This document shows positions 26,234 to 34,576 of a stretch of DNA of 64,000 nucleotides, in pieces. Under the pieces are notes generated by a model. That model was given only the letters and a program-made list of their open reading frames with translations. It was not told the DNA's origin and did no database searches. Each line of letters begins with the position of its first letter. Positions within the stretch are counted from its first letter, which is position 1. A program made the translations under genes and the position numbers. Source of the stretch: Cyclobacteriaceae bacterium (lineage in GTDB: Bacteria > Bacteroidota > Bacteroidia > Cytophagales > Cyclobacteriaceae); assembly GCA_023151255.1 (NCBI GenBank), contig JAKLJG010000001.1:235599-299598 (forward strand), given 5' to 3'.

Positions 26234-28945
26234 TCAGAACCGTAGCGTAACAGAACCTCTGTATTCTTTGTGGGTATACTTTACCAGGTAAAAGTAAACC
26301 CCGTTGGGCAGGCCTTCGCCAAACCATTTAAAATCGCGGCTGGTGCTTTCAAAAACCTGGCGCCCCCACCGGTTGTAAATACGGATACTCACAAACTCGC
26401 CCACGCAGTTATCAAGAGGCAGGATGTTTACAAAATCATTGGTAGTTTCGTTCCAGGCCATCATGGCGAAGAAGTCGTTAACGCCATCATTATTGGGAGA
26501 AAAGAAGTTGGGCGGAAGAAAATTAGAATCACTTCCGTCAACATCTTTAATGGTTACTGCCAGTTCAAGTGTATCGGTCTTTGTATTGAAACAACGGTTG
26601 TCACTCAGCAGAAAAGTGAACACATAGTTGTTTTCGTAAACACGGTTTTTAAAGATACTGCAATCGGGTTCCCAGGTAAATGAAGCAGTCAGGAGTGAGG
26701 GCCCTTCGGTATTTTGAAACTGAAAGCCGGTGGGCTGAACGTTTCCGGTCTGTTCAATCAGTTCCAGTTTCAGTAAATCTTTCGATGGAGCCAGCTCGGC
26801 ATCATAGCCGGATAACGTGAGGGTGATGGGATTTCCTAAAATTGCTGTAAGCGAATTATTTGTTATGGTTATCTCCGGGTTGGTGCTGGCCACCGATAAA
26901 TCAGGTGCTGTGTTGTCGGGCGGTTCAACATGCACGATAACGTGCAGCGTATCGGCTTTGTAGAAGCGGCATTTGTTGGCATTGTCCACAACAATAAACC
27001 GAAAGTCGAATTGATTTTTTACGTCCAGGTCAATTGTGCTGCAATCCGGAAACCACGAGAATGCCGAAGTAACTATGCCCCGGTTTGTTACCTCTGCAAA
27101 GGAGACTCCGAATTCGGTAGGACTAAAGTTCAAACCATACATACTCAGCGTTAGCAGGTCGTTATCGGCATCGGTACCGGTAACGGTAAACGACAGGGGT
27201 TCATAGATTTTACGGGTTACTTCAATAGTCTTTTCACCGGCAGTTTGTAAGGATGACCCGATAACCGGATCAGAATTACCGGGCAGGATAATGTTGAGGG
27301 TAATCAACAGGGTATCAGGGTATGCAAACAGGCACTGGTCCCTGTCATCGGTAATGATTTTGAAATTGAAATTGGTTTTTTGGGTAAAGTCGTACACATC
27401 GCAGCGGGTATCCCAGATTAATTGGCCATTCAACTGCCCGACAGGCGAAGTGTTTAGGTTGAGCGTCATACCAACATCAGCAAGAACGAATCCGTCATTA
27501 ATAACAAATACATCCAACTGGTCGCCATCGGCATCAATAGCCTGTATCGGTATAGTCAGGGCAGGGTCCCCTTCATTCAGGGTGGTGTTTACATTGGCTG
27601 TAGTAAACGTTGGCTTATTATTGGGCGGGGGCTGAACAAATACGTTTACCGTCAGCGTATCGGATAGCGGCAAACTACAGGCATCATCGTAGGCAATAAT
27701 GCCTACCTGGTAATTTCCATCGGGCAGGTAAGGGCATTGCGGAAAGCAGATTTCAAAATCAACGGTGCTGCCGTTGATGAGGGTAGCGTTGCTTACCTGG
27801 GGCAACAGTTCATTCAGGTACCGTGTACTTTTTTTGAAGTTGAGCGGAAATACTCGAATAAAAACTTTCTCCTGGAAGTTATCATCAATTTTTTCTGAAT
27901 CCAGATCGGAAATGCGCACCTGCACACAGCGGTCGCCATCCGTTACGGTATTGGCAAAAGATACATTTAAGGGTTGGTTGGGTGTCGTAAATGTTGTTGC
28001 TCCCTTTTTGCGACCAACAATTTGCGGGGGGTCGGCTACGGGGCACGCTTCCACCACCAGCATCTGAAAGTCGCGCCTTACCTCGCCAATCTTCACGCCA
28101 TCCCGAAATTCTTCGCACTTCACTGCAAATACAAACAGTCCTTGTACGGTTGGTGTAACAGTGAGGAACCCATCCGGGCTGATTTGCAGATCAGGAGCTC
28201 CGTGCAATATGTTATTCAGCGAAAACCCGGTTTGCCACTTCACCAGCGGATAGGGGCGTGTGCCCGGGCCGCCTGCGGGAATGGCAACAGCAGAGTGCGT
28301 GTTGAGCGGAGTAACCAGCGAGTACACCAGCGAATCGCCATCATCATCAGTTCCGGCAAAATCTGTATAGTACGGTTTGCGAGGACAAGCATAATCATTA
28401 AGCGGAGGGAATAACCTGGGTGTTGAGTTAATAAAGGGTTGTCCGTCTTTTACCACGGGGGGAAACTCCAGGTAAAAGGTTTGGCCGGCCGCATTCGGAA
28501 ACAGAGGATCATTTGTTGGAGGCGCCTGGCTGATGATGTTGGTAATCGAATAGTTGCGGCAGCAGCGCTCCCACACCAGGTAGTAGCCCTGAGGGTGATT
28601 GTACATGTTGTCGGGCAAAATAATGGTGGTGGTGTAGATTAACTTCAGCGTTTCAATTTCCCCATTTGAACACTCCGGTTGGGTATAGGAAACCTCTTCT
28701 TCGGTGGTAAGCGGAAGGAAAACATCGGTCATACGGGCATTATCGTGCATGCGGTAGATGCGGGCCACTACACTGAGGTCTTTAGCACCGGCCAGACCGT
28801 TGATTTTGTCAAAATAGAGAATCAGGTTAACCCGGTAGTTGTTGCCGGATAGGTGTTTAATTTCAAACTCACCACCAACTATGTGTGAGGCGCGGGTGAA
28901 CAATCCAACCGCACAGAAAAAGCCAACCAGTACTATTTTTTTCAT
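26234..28945 (-). CDS. Large surface protein with gliding-motility/T9SS C-terminal domain
   Basis: Exported protein of about 903 residues. Signal peptide KKIVLVGFFCAVGLFTRASH; repeated beta-rich Ig/cadherin-like units of about 110 residues, each with a TLNVEPPDN-type junction and WFPDCS/WEPDCS/WDTRC motif (D-x-x-C pairs); and the CHU_C type B sorting domain at the end (PPNFFSPNNDGVNDFF, VSIRIYNRWGRQVFESTS, LPNGVYFYLVKY). It should be exported by the type IX secretion system and attached to or released from the cell surface. ATG 28945 starts the signal peptide; the frame extends further up but overlaps the rlmD promoter region. Ligand unknown. Confidence 0.9.
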   Translation of the reverse strand: MKKIVLVGFFCAVGLFTRASHIVGGEFEIKHLSGNNYRVNLILYFDKINGLAGAKDLSVVARIYRMHDNARMTDVFLPLTTEEEVSYTQPECSNGEIETLKLIYTTTIILPDNMYNHPQGYYLVWERCCRNYSITNIISQAPPTNDPLFPNAAGQTFYLEFPPVVKDGQPFINSTPRLFPPLNDYACPRKPYYTDFAGTDDDGDSLVYSLVTPLNTHSAVAIPAGGPGTRPYPLVKWQTGFSLNNILHGAPDLQISPDGFLTVTPTVQGLFVFAVKCEEFRDGVKIGEVRRDFQMLVVEACPVADPPQIVGRKKGATTFTTPNQPLNVSFANTVTDGDRCVQVRISDLDSEKIDDNFQEKVFIRVFPLNFKKSTRYLNELLPQVSNATLINGSTVDFEICFPQCPYLPDGNYQVGIIAYDDACSLPLSDTLTVNVFVQPPPNNKPTFTTANVNTTLNEGDPALTIPIQAIDADGDQLDVFVINDGFVLADVGMTLNLNTSPVGQLNGQLIWDTRCDVYDFTQKTNFNFKIITDDRDQCLFAYPDTLLITLNIILPGNSDPVIGSSLQTAGEKTIEVTRKIYEPLSFTVTGTDADNDLLTLSMYGLNFSPTEFGVSFAEVTNRGIVTSAFSWFPDCSTIDLDVKNQFDFRFIVVDNANKCRFYKADTLHVIVHVEPPDNTAPDLSVASTNPEITITNNSLTAILGNPITLTLSGYDAELAPSKDLLKLELIEQTGNVQPTGFQFQNTEGPSLLTASFTWEPDCSIFKNRVYENNYVFTFLLSDNRCFNTKTDTLELAVTIKDVDGSDSNFLPPNFFSPNNDGVNDFFAMMAWNETTNDFVNILPLDNCVGEFVSIRIYNRWGRQVFESTSRDFKWFGEGLPNGVYFYLVKYTHKEYRGSVTLRF

Positions 28946-29006
28946 ACCCGGATGGGAAAGATAAGAAAACCTGTGCAGCCGGAAAAACACGCATATTTGC
29001 ATTTTC

Positions 29007-30422
29007 ATGATCATGAAGAAAGGGCATATTCTGGAAGGATTACGGGTTGAAAGTATGGCGGCCGAAGGGAAATGTGTGGCCCGGCTGGATGGAAGAGTTG
29101 TATTTATTGAAGGGGTGGCCCCCGGTGATGTGGTAGATGCCCGCATCACAAAAGTTAAGAGCAACTTTCTGGAGGCTAAGTTGAGCAGGGTAGTTACCCC
29201 CTCAATAAACCGCGTTGATCCGGTGTGTTCACACTTTGGTTTCTGCGGTGGCTGCCGGTGGCAGCATTTGAACTATGAAACTCAGCTTCAGTACAAGCAC
29301 CAACAGGTTATTGATAGCCTGGAGCGGATTGGCGGACTGACTATGCCAACTGTTCAACCCATTATCCCATCATTACAGACTACGTATTACCGTAACCGCC
29401 TGGATTTCAGCGCAACGAATTATAAATGGTTGCCCTCGCCCCCGGCAACGAGAGAAGGGGCTGGTGCCGGCCTTGGCTTTCATGTTCCGAAAAGTTTTGA
29501 TCGTGTGTTCGATGTGGAGCATTGCTACCTGCAGCCCGAGCCGAGTAATAAAATTCGTCAGACAATAAAAGAAACCGCTATTCGCAATGGAATTCCTTTT
29601 TTCGATTTAAGAAATCAAACCGGTTACCTGCGCACGGTTACCATTCGTACCGCCAGTACGGGTGAAGTGATGGTGATAGTACAGGTAGCAATTGATAAAC
29701 CCGAATGGTTATCCATCTTAATGAACGAAATCGGCAGCCGTTTTCCGCAAGTCACCTCTTTATTATACGTTATCAATACGAAACGCAACGACACCTTTCA
29801 CGATCTCACTGTTAACATCTGGAAAGGCAAGCCGTACATCACCGAAACAATGAATAAGCCCAATGGCAGCGGTGTACTGCAGTTTCGTATCGGGCCAAAA
29901 TCATTTTACCAAACCAATTCCGAACAGGCTGAAAAACTATATTACACCGCCTGGCAGTTAGCCACCCTTACTGGAAAAGAACTTGTCTATGATTTGTACA
30001 CCGGTACGGGTACCATTGCCAATTATGTAGCAGGGCAGGCAAAAAAGGTTATTGGATTGGAGTATGTTGGTGATGCCATTGAGGATGCTAAGATCAATTC
30101 GCAGCTTAACGAAATTACCAACACCGAATTTTTTGCCGGAGACATTAAGGACCTGTTGGACGAACATTTTCTGAACGTGCACGGCCAGCCTGATGTCGTC
30201 ATTACCGATCCGCCCCGGGCCGGCATGCACGAAGATATTTGCAAGATGCTGTTAAAGGCCGAGCCTAAGCGAATCGTGTATGTAAGCTGTAACCCTGCCA
30301 CACAAGCCCGCGACTTGAAAATCCTTTCTGAAAAGTACTCCATTGCAGCTGTGCAACCGGTGGATATGTTTCCGCATACCATGCATGTAGAGAATGTGGT
30401 GCGGTTAGAAAAATTAGTGTAG
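29007..30422 (+). CDS. rlmD: 23S rRNA (uracil-C5)-methyltransferase RlmD/TrmA family
   Basis: SAM-dependent RNA uracil-5 methyltransferase of 471 residues. TRAM domain at the N-terminus (LEGLRVESMAAEGKCVARLD); Fe-S cysteines C-x5-C-x2-C in CSHFGFCGGCRWQHL plus a later Cys in VEHCYL; SAM motif YDLYTGTGTIANYVA; DPPRAGMH; catalytic Cys in VYVSCNPATQARD. Probably makes m5U in 23S rRNA; the exact position cannot be told from sequence. Around residue 140-153 the ordinary linker is replaced by L-P-S-P-P-A-T-R-E-G-A-G-A-G, coded by a GC-rich repeat-like stretch (29431-29470). Confidence 0.9.
   Translation: MIMKKGHILEGLRVESMAAEGKCVARLDGRVVFIEGVAPGDVVDARITKVKSNFLEAKLSRVVTPSINRVDPVCSHFGFCGGCRWQHLNYETQLQYKHQQVIDSLERIGGLTMPTVQPIIPSLQTTYYRNRLDFSATNYKWLPSPPATREGAGAGLGFHVPKSFDRVFDVEHCYLQPEPSNKIRQTIKETAIRNGIPFFDLRNQTGYLRTVTIRTASTGEVMVIVQVAIDKPEWLSILMNEIGSRFPQVTSLLYVINTKRNDTFHDLTVNIWKGKPYITETMNKPNGSGVLQFRIGPKSFYQTNSEQAEKLYYTAWQLATLTGKELVYDLYTGTGTIANYVAGQAKKVIGLEYVGDAIEDAKINSQLNEITNTEFFAGDIKDLLDEHFLNVHGQPDVVITDPPRAGMHEDICKMLLKAEPKRIVYVSCNPATQARDLKILSEKYSIAAVQPVDMFPHTMHVENVVRLEKLV
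29431..29470 (+). repeat. GC-rich repeat-like insert inside rlmD
   Basis: CCCTCGCCCCCGGCAACGAG followed by AGAAGGGGCTGGTGCCGG: an imperfect inverted arrangement of C-runs and G-runs in frame, coding for a Pro/Gly/Arg linker between the Fe-S region and LGFHVPKSFDRV. It resembles the short repeats that read as S-P-P-x-x-x-x-E-G-A-G in other Bacteroidota proteins (from memory). Not proven to be a repeat from this window alone. Confidence 0.35.
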
Positions 30423-30445
30423 ATATCAGTAAGAACCAGCGTACG

Positions 30446-30883
30446 TCAATCCTTTTTTTTCAATGCTTCCAGTAATCTATCAGGCACACTGGCCAACTTT
30501 CTTTTTTCGTAATCAAAGCAAACAATGCCTGTTTTTCCGTGCGCCACATCTTTTCCGGTATCTTTATTCCGTAAACAATACACGAGATCAAATCCGTATT
30601 TGTTAAAATCAGTTGCTGCAATTTTGATGAGGAGTACATCGCCCAAAAAAGATTCAGACTTATACACTACGGCTGCATCGGCTATGATCTGACCAATTGT
30701 TCCATCCAGGCTGATTTCGCTTTTAAAACCCAGATGACGGTAGTATAACACCCGTGCTTCCTGCATAATGGTAAGAATAGCATCATTGCCCACATGCCCG
30801 CCATAGTTCAGATCAGAGACCCGTACCGGTAGTTCGCAGGTAAAGTTGAAAGTGTCGGGTAAAACAAGGTGAATTCGCGACAT
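30446..30883 (-). CDS. Acyl-CoA thioesterase, hotdog fold (YbgC/4HBT type)
   Basis: Small cytoplasmic thioesterase of 145 residues. The hotdog-fold signature is VRVSDLNYGGHVGNDAIL, where GGHVGND replaces the more usual GHVNN; the central helix is MQEARVLYYRHLGF, and the strand KYGFDLVYCLRNKDTGKDVA follows. It hydrolyses acyl-CoA or acyl-ACP; chain preference unknown. It is the downstream member of a minus-strand pair with the DUF2007 gene, 71 bases away. Confidence 0.85.
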   Translation of the reverse strand: MSRIHLVLPDTFNFTCELPVRVSDLNYGGHVGNDAILTIMQEARVLYYRHLGFKSEISLDGTIGQIIADAAVVYKSESFLGDVLLIKIAATDFNKYGFDLVYCLRNKDTGKDVAHGKTGIVCFDYEKRKLASVPDRLLEALKKKD

Positions 30884-30954
30884 TTTTTTATTGAAAAATA
30901 ACTGCGTGGGGCAATTTAAGACAAATCATTTGTTTTACTCCGGATAAGCGCTGC

Positions 30955-31347
30955 TTAAAACTCCTGATTACAATCTTTACAGCGCGAAACCGTTTTTGGC
31001 GGAAACAACGCAAAGAAGAGCGAGAAAAATAAAGACAGTGTAACAGAAGCCGGTTTTCGGCTGTAGCCGCTTTCAATGTTTACGGATTTGCAACGCGGAC
31101 ACCGAGTCGGTTCATCATCCGGAAGTTGAACAACTTCGCTGAGTACTTCTGCTGCCCGCGTGTTGTCTTTTTGAAAAATATGAAGCCGTACACTAAACCG
31201 AGGGTTTTGGATGGGGTACAGGTTGGCCAGGTTTTCTTCGGTTAAAAAACAGGGAATGCCGTAGGCATCAAGCTTGGTCTTGGCAATATTCGCTTCGATG
31301 GTGTTGCTAAAAGTTTTGAGAACAATGATTTTATCCTGTTTTTCCAT
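30955..31347 (-). CDS. DUF2007 protein with C-terminal zinc ribbon
   Basis: Protein of 130 residues. The N-terminal 70 residues are a DUF2007 (putative signal-transducing) domain: KTFSNTIEANIAKTKLDAYG and FLTEENLANLYP. C-terminal C-P-R-C and C-K-D-C pairs flank a hydrophobic helix (TLSLFFSLFFALF), giving a zinc ribbon interrupted by a short membrane-like segment. Function unknown. Divergent from the ECF sigma gene with 110 bases between them. Confidence 0.82.
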   Translation of the reverse strand: MEKQDKIIVLKTFSNTIEANIAKTKLDAYGIPCFLTEENLANLYPIQNPRFSVRLHIFQKDNTRAAEVLSEVVQLPDDEPTRCPRCKSVNIESGYSRKPASVTLSLFFSLFFALFPPKTVSRCKDCNQEF

Positions 31348-31457
31348 GGTTATACTTACAACTGTTGGTTGCCAACGTTAATATCCGCATAAAAAAACTT
31401 TTGAAATAACCTGTAACAAATTAACCAACCGGGCGTCTGGTTACTGGATTTGAAAGA

Positions 31458-31970
31458 ATGGATTTGCAAGCTTTTCAAAACCGCGTTCTTCCCGTTAAAA
31501 ACAAGCTTTTTCGGTTTGCCTTACACATGCTGGGCAATGAAGATGAAGCTAAAGATGTAATTCAGGAAGTGTTTATCCGGGTTTGGAAGGGTCGTGATAA
31601 GTTGGCCGACATTGAGAATATGGAGGCTTGGTGTATGCGTATAACTAAAAACCTTTCGCTGGATAAATTAAGGTTGCAAAAACGAATGAAGATACAAGCT
31701 ACATACGAAAGTGTTACTATTCAGCATCCGGATGTTACCCCGGATGTTAGAGCAGAGTTGCATGAAAGTATGCAAAATATAACGCAATTGATGGCAGGCC
31801 TGCCTGAAAAACAACGGCAGGTTTTACACCTGCGGGATGTGGAAGGGTACACGTACAACGAGATCTGCGATATTTTGGAACTCGATATGAACCAGGTTAA
31901 AGTAAACCTGTTCAGAGCCCGAAATGCTGTTCGGGAAAAACTGATGAAAATTAATGCGTATGGACTCTAG
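31458..31970 (+). CDS. ECF-type RNA polymerase sigma factor
   Basis: Sigma-70 family ECF factor of 170 residues. Region 2 (about 15-85): KLFRFALHMLGNEDEAKDVI, QEVFIRVWKG, and MEAWCMRITKNLSLDKLR. Region 4 (about 110-165): LPEKQRQVLHLRDVEGYTYN, EICDILELDMNQVKVNLFRA. It would direct core polymerase to a specific promoter set. The stop overlaps the next gene by 17 bases (or 11 if that gene starts at ATG 31960), so it is translated with a membrane-anchored likely anti-sigma factor. First gene of a seven-gene same-strand run to 36278. Confidence 0.93.
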   Translation: MDLQAFQNRVLPVKNKLFRFALHMLGNEDEAKDVIQEVFIRVWKGRDKLADIENMEAWCMRITKNLSLDKLRLQKRMKIQATYESVTIQHPDVTPDVRAELHESMQNITQLMAGLPEKQRQVLHLRDVEGYTYNEICDILELDMNQVKVNLFRARNAVREKLMKINAYGL

Positions 31971-32484
31971 GCGTGCAGATGACTTGCTAAAAAAGTATTG
32001 GGACTGCCAGACTTCGCTTGCGGAAGAGAAAGAATTACGCGAGTACTTCAGGCAACGCGATGTTCCGGAAGACCTCGCCCCTGCCGCAACCCTCTTCCGT
32101 TACTTTGATGAACAAAAGACCAACTCACTTAACGATGATTTTGACCAGTTGGTGATTGGCCAGGCGACACAAAGCAATAAAAGTACATCGGGAATCAAAA
32201 CACTGATTACTTACTCACTCCGCATTGCGGCCGGTGTGGCCGTATTGATAGCGGCCATCTTTTTGGTACGCCAGGAATTGCAGCGGCCAGATGGAATTGT
32301 GGCTAATGGCGAGTTGATTGACACGTACGATGATCCGCAAAAGGCATTTGAAGAGACGAAAAAAGCACTTGAAATGATTTCGCGTGGATTTGTCCGGGCT
32401 GAACAGCAGGCAAAAAAGATAAACGCTTTTAACGAAGCACAGGAAAAAATTCAGAATCAATTGAAGAGAAACTCAGAATTGTAA
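31954..32484 (+). CDS. Membrane-anchored anti-sigma-like protein
   Basis: Protein of 176 residues with a charged cytoplasmic N-terminal part (LLKKYWDCQTSLAEEKELRE YF type, about 10-60), one membrane helix (ITYSLRIAAGVAVLIAAIFL, about 85-104), and a short helical periplasmic tail. Its layout and overlap with the ECF sigma gene indicate an anti-sigma factor; no ZAS zinc motif (H-x3-C-x2-C) is present and sequence similarity to known families is not evident to me. ATG 31960 is an equally good start. The QTSLAEEKELREYF segment is typical of Bacteroidota sigma partners (from memory). Confidence 0.7.
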   Translation: MRMDSRRADDLLKKYWDCQTSLAEEKELREYFRQRDVPEDLAPAATLFRYFDEQKTNSLNDDFDQLVIGQATQSNKSTSGIKTLITYSLRIAAGVAVLIAAIFLVRQELQRPDGIVANGELIDTYDDPQKAFEETKKALEMISRGFVRAEQQAKKINAFNEAQEKIQNQLKRNSEL

Positions 32485-32502
32485 CTAAAACAAAAATATA
32501 TT

Positions 32503-33039
32503 ATGAAAAAGATAGTGATAGTGGTAGTGTTGGTAGTCATGGGAACGGGTGCATATGCGCAGGGTGAAGCGATAGCAAAGTTTTTTAATAAGTATGCCAC
32601 CGATGATTCATTTACTACGCAGGTAACCATTTCGGGTAAAATGTTCAATTTGTTTACCAATATGGAAGCTGAAACACCCGAGGATAAAGAAGTGCTGGAT
32701 GCTATCAGCAAACTGAAAGGGTTGCGTATTATCGGCAAGGAAAACACCAGCGATGCCCGGAATCTTTACAAAGAAGCATTCGGAATTATCACCTCAGGGA
32801 AATATGAAGAACTGATGGCTGTACGTGATAAAGACAGGGATATGAAGTTTTATGTCCTTGAGCAAAGCCCCGGCAAAATCAGCGAACTGGTAATGCTTTC
32901 CGGCAATGGGCAGGATTTTATGCTGATGAGTTTGTTTGGCGAGATTGATCTTAAGCAGGTTTCGCGTATTGGCCGTAAGATGAATGTGGAAGGCCTCGAG
33001 AAACTTGAGAAAGTAGATGAAAAAAAGAAGAAGAGCTGA
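32503..33039 (+). CDS. DUF4252 domain protein (first copy)
   Basis: Exported protein of 178 residues with signal peptide MKKIVIVVVLVVMGTGAYAQ and a DUF4252 domain (FFNKYATDDSFTTQVTISGK; ISKLKGLRIIGKENT; KFYVLEQSPGKISELVMLSG). The basic tail is KKKKS. The family has no known activity. It sits 18 bases after the anti-sigma-like gene and has a diverged paralogue at 34024, so it is probably part of the regulated envelope response. Confidence 0.85.
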   Translation: MKKIVIVVVLVVMGTGAYAQGEAIAKFFNKYATDDSFTTQVTISGKMFNLFTNMEAETPEDKEVLDAISKLKGLRIIGKENTSDARNLYKEAFGIITSGKYEELMAVRDKDRDMKFYVLEQSPGKISELVMLSGNGQDFMLMSLFGEIDLKQVSRIGRKMNVEGLEKLEKVDEKKKKS

Positions 33040-33063
33040 TTTGGTGGAATGTATTGGAACTAG

Positions 33064-33087
33064 GCAACTGCAAAATCCGGCAGTTGC
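33064..33087 (+). terminator. Perfect hairpin after the first DUF4252 gene
   Basis: GCAACTGC (33064-33071) pairs exactly with GCAGTTGC (33080-33087) around an 8-base loop. The downstream T-rich stretch is broken (TTCGTTCGTGTTTCT), so it may be a weak terminator or a processing site. The remaining 215 bases up to the CPBP gene hold no gene I can support. Confidence 0.4.
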
Positions 33088-33302
33088 TTCGTTCGTGTTT
33101 CTACAGGGGTAACTTTTCGAAAATGCGACCTGTCCACGAAACGTTGGTCGTTGATAAAACTTGAACCCAGCTTGTCAATCGGGTTGTAACATTCTTCAAC
33201 CAAAACCGTCTAACAAGTTTCAAATGCTTATGCGAGCAATTCCGGCATTCTTAAAAAACCGATTAAGTTGGCAACGCATGCCAGCGCAATCAGTGGACTT
33301 TT

Positions 33303-33938
33303 ATGAATTGGATAAGGAAATTCGTTTCCTGCTTGTTTATGCTATTTTCTATATCGTTTTCAATTATTTTTAAAATATTTCTACTGCTTATTATTCCCTC
33401 GCTTGTTTACTTTGTTGTGTGGGGCTATGGCCTAAAAGACTTATTACTGGGAATAAAGCCAACTGCCTCAAATATTATAGCTGCCACTCTAATGTTCTCT
33501 ATCGGCTTTCTTTTAAATGCTAGCCATCTTAAAGGAATTCAGCAGAGTTTGAGCAGTTTTGAAGATTGGCGGATTCGATTGGCGATTGGTATAGTAATGC
33601 CTCTGTTTACCGCTGCGCTGCCTGAGGAGTTGTATTTTCGAGGCTATCTTCAAACACGGCTTGAAAAAAGATGGAATCGGTTTACAGCAATCCTAATTTC
33701 CACTACTCTCTTTACCGCATGGCATCTCCCCAGCAGATACCTGTTATCTCATGGTGTCGAAGGCCAGGCCGGTAGTTGGATTCAGGTTATCAAGCACACG
33801 GGTATTCCTGTGTTTATTGTCGGGGTGTTGTTAGCTGTTCATTGGAGTCGTTATAGAAATATTGTCGTTTTAATTCTGACTCACTGGGCCATTGACATTC
33901 TGCCGTCAATAAGTTCATATTTCAGGATTAGGTTCTAA
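33303..33938 (+). CDS. CPBP family intramembrane glutamic protease
   Basis: Membrane protein of 211 residues with the CPBP/Abi (Rce1-like) motifs: E-E-x-x-x-R in LPEELYFRGYL near residue 110, F-x-x-x-H in LFTAWHLPSRYL, and H-x-x-x-D in LTHWAIDILP. These form the catalytic Glu/His site inside the membrane. It lies between two DUF4252 paralogues in an ECF operon and is clearly AT-richer than they are, which suggests it was inserted there. It could cut the anti-sigma factor or be an unrelated cargo gene; both are inference. Confidence 0.85.
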   Translation: MNWIRKFVSCLFMLFSISFSIIFKIFLLLIIPSLVYFVVWGYGLKDLLLGIKPTASNIIAATLMFSIGFLLNASHLKGIQQSLSSFEDWRIRLAIGIVMPLFTAALPEELYFRGYLQTRLEKRWNRFTAILISTTLFTAWHLPSRYLLSHGVEGQAGSWIQVIKHTGIPVFIVGVLLAVHWSRYRNIVVLILTHWAIDILPSISSYFRIRF

Positions 33939-34023
33939 TCCTGCTCAGAACTTAAGCCCAAAAGATATCTGAGAATTTGGCTGGTTGTTCGGGCATTGTT
34001 ACTAACGTTTTAAATATCATAGT

Positions 34024-34563
34024 ATGAAGAAGATTGCCTATTACTGTTTTCTTGTTAACTCCATAGTCGCGTCTGCCCAAAGCAAGGCTACCGAAAATCT
34101 GCAGAAGAAATTTAGCGACTCATTTTCGTTATTCTTTTATCAAAATACACTCCGCATGATCAATCAATCGGAAAACAAGGAATTTGATGAACTGATCAAA
34201 GACATCGAAAAGATGAAGTTCCTGATGATTGATAAGAAAGAGACATTTAAGCCTGCCGATTACCAGCGACTAAAAAGGGATTATCAGGCAGAATCCTTCG
34301 AAGCGGTAATGACCACCCGGTACCAGGGAAGAAACCTGGATATACTTCTAAAAGAACAATCGGGCAAAACGCAGGGAATGGTTGTACTGGTAAATGATTC
34401 AACAAGTTTGTACGTTTTGGACATTGTCGGCCGTATTGCACTTAACCAGGTAACCACATTATATAAGGCCATTGATGAGAGTTCCGATATCGGTACTAAA
34501 ATTAAAAACTTCTCCGAGCGTAATGCAAAGCGGAGGGATGACGACAAAGAAGACAATCACTAA
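34024..34563 (+). CDS. DUF4252 domain protein (second copy)
   Basis: Exported protein of 179 residues, a diverged paralogue of the one at 32503. Signal peptide AYYCFLVNSIVASAQ; domain signs LIKDIEKMKFLMIDKKET, RYQGRNLDILLKEQSGKTQG, MVVLVNDSTSLYVLDIVGRI. Acidic-basic tail RNAKRRDDDKEDNH. No catalytic residues are recognisable. It ends 13 bases before the ABC ATPase gene. Confidence 0.8.
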   Translation: MKKIAYYCFLVNSIVASAQSKATENLQKKFSDSFSLFFYQNTLRMINQSENKEFDELIKDIEKMKFLMIDKKETFKPADYQRLKRDYQAESFEAVMTTRYQGRNLDILLKEQSGKTQGMVVLVNDSTSLYVLDIVGRIALNQVTTLYKAIDESSDIGTKIKNFSERNAKRRDDDKEDNH

Positions 34564-34576
34564 GCTCCGCTAAAAT

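Noticed and set aside
31364-31376. GTTGG-TTG-CCAAC palindrome before the ECF sigma gene as an operator
   Set aside because: A 5-bp stem with a 3-base loop is too short to support on its own, and no second copy is found near.
33161-33373. 70-codon frame before the CPBP gene
   Set aside because: It overlaps the CPBP start out of frame, has no recognisable domain and its last part is only a shadow of the CPBP membrane helix.
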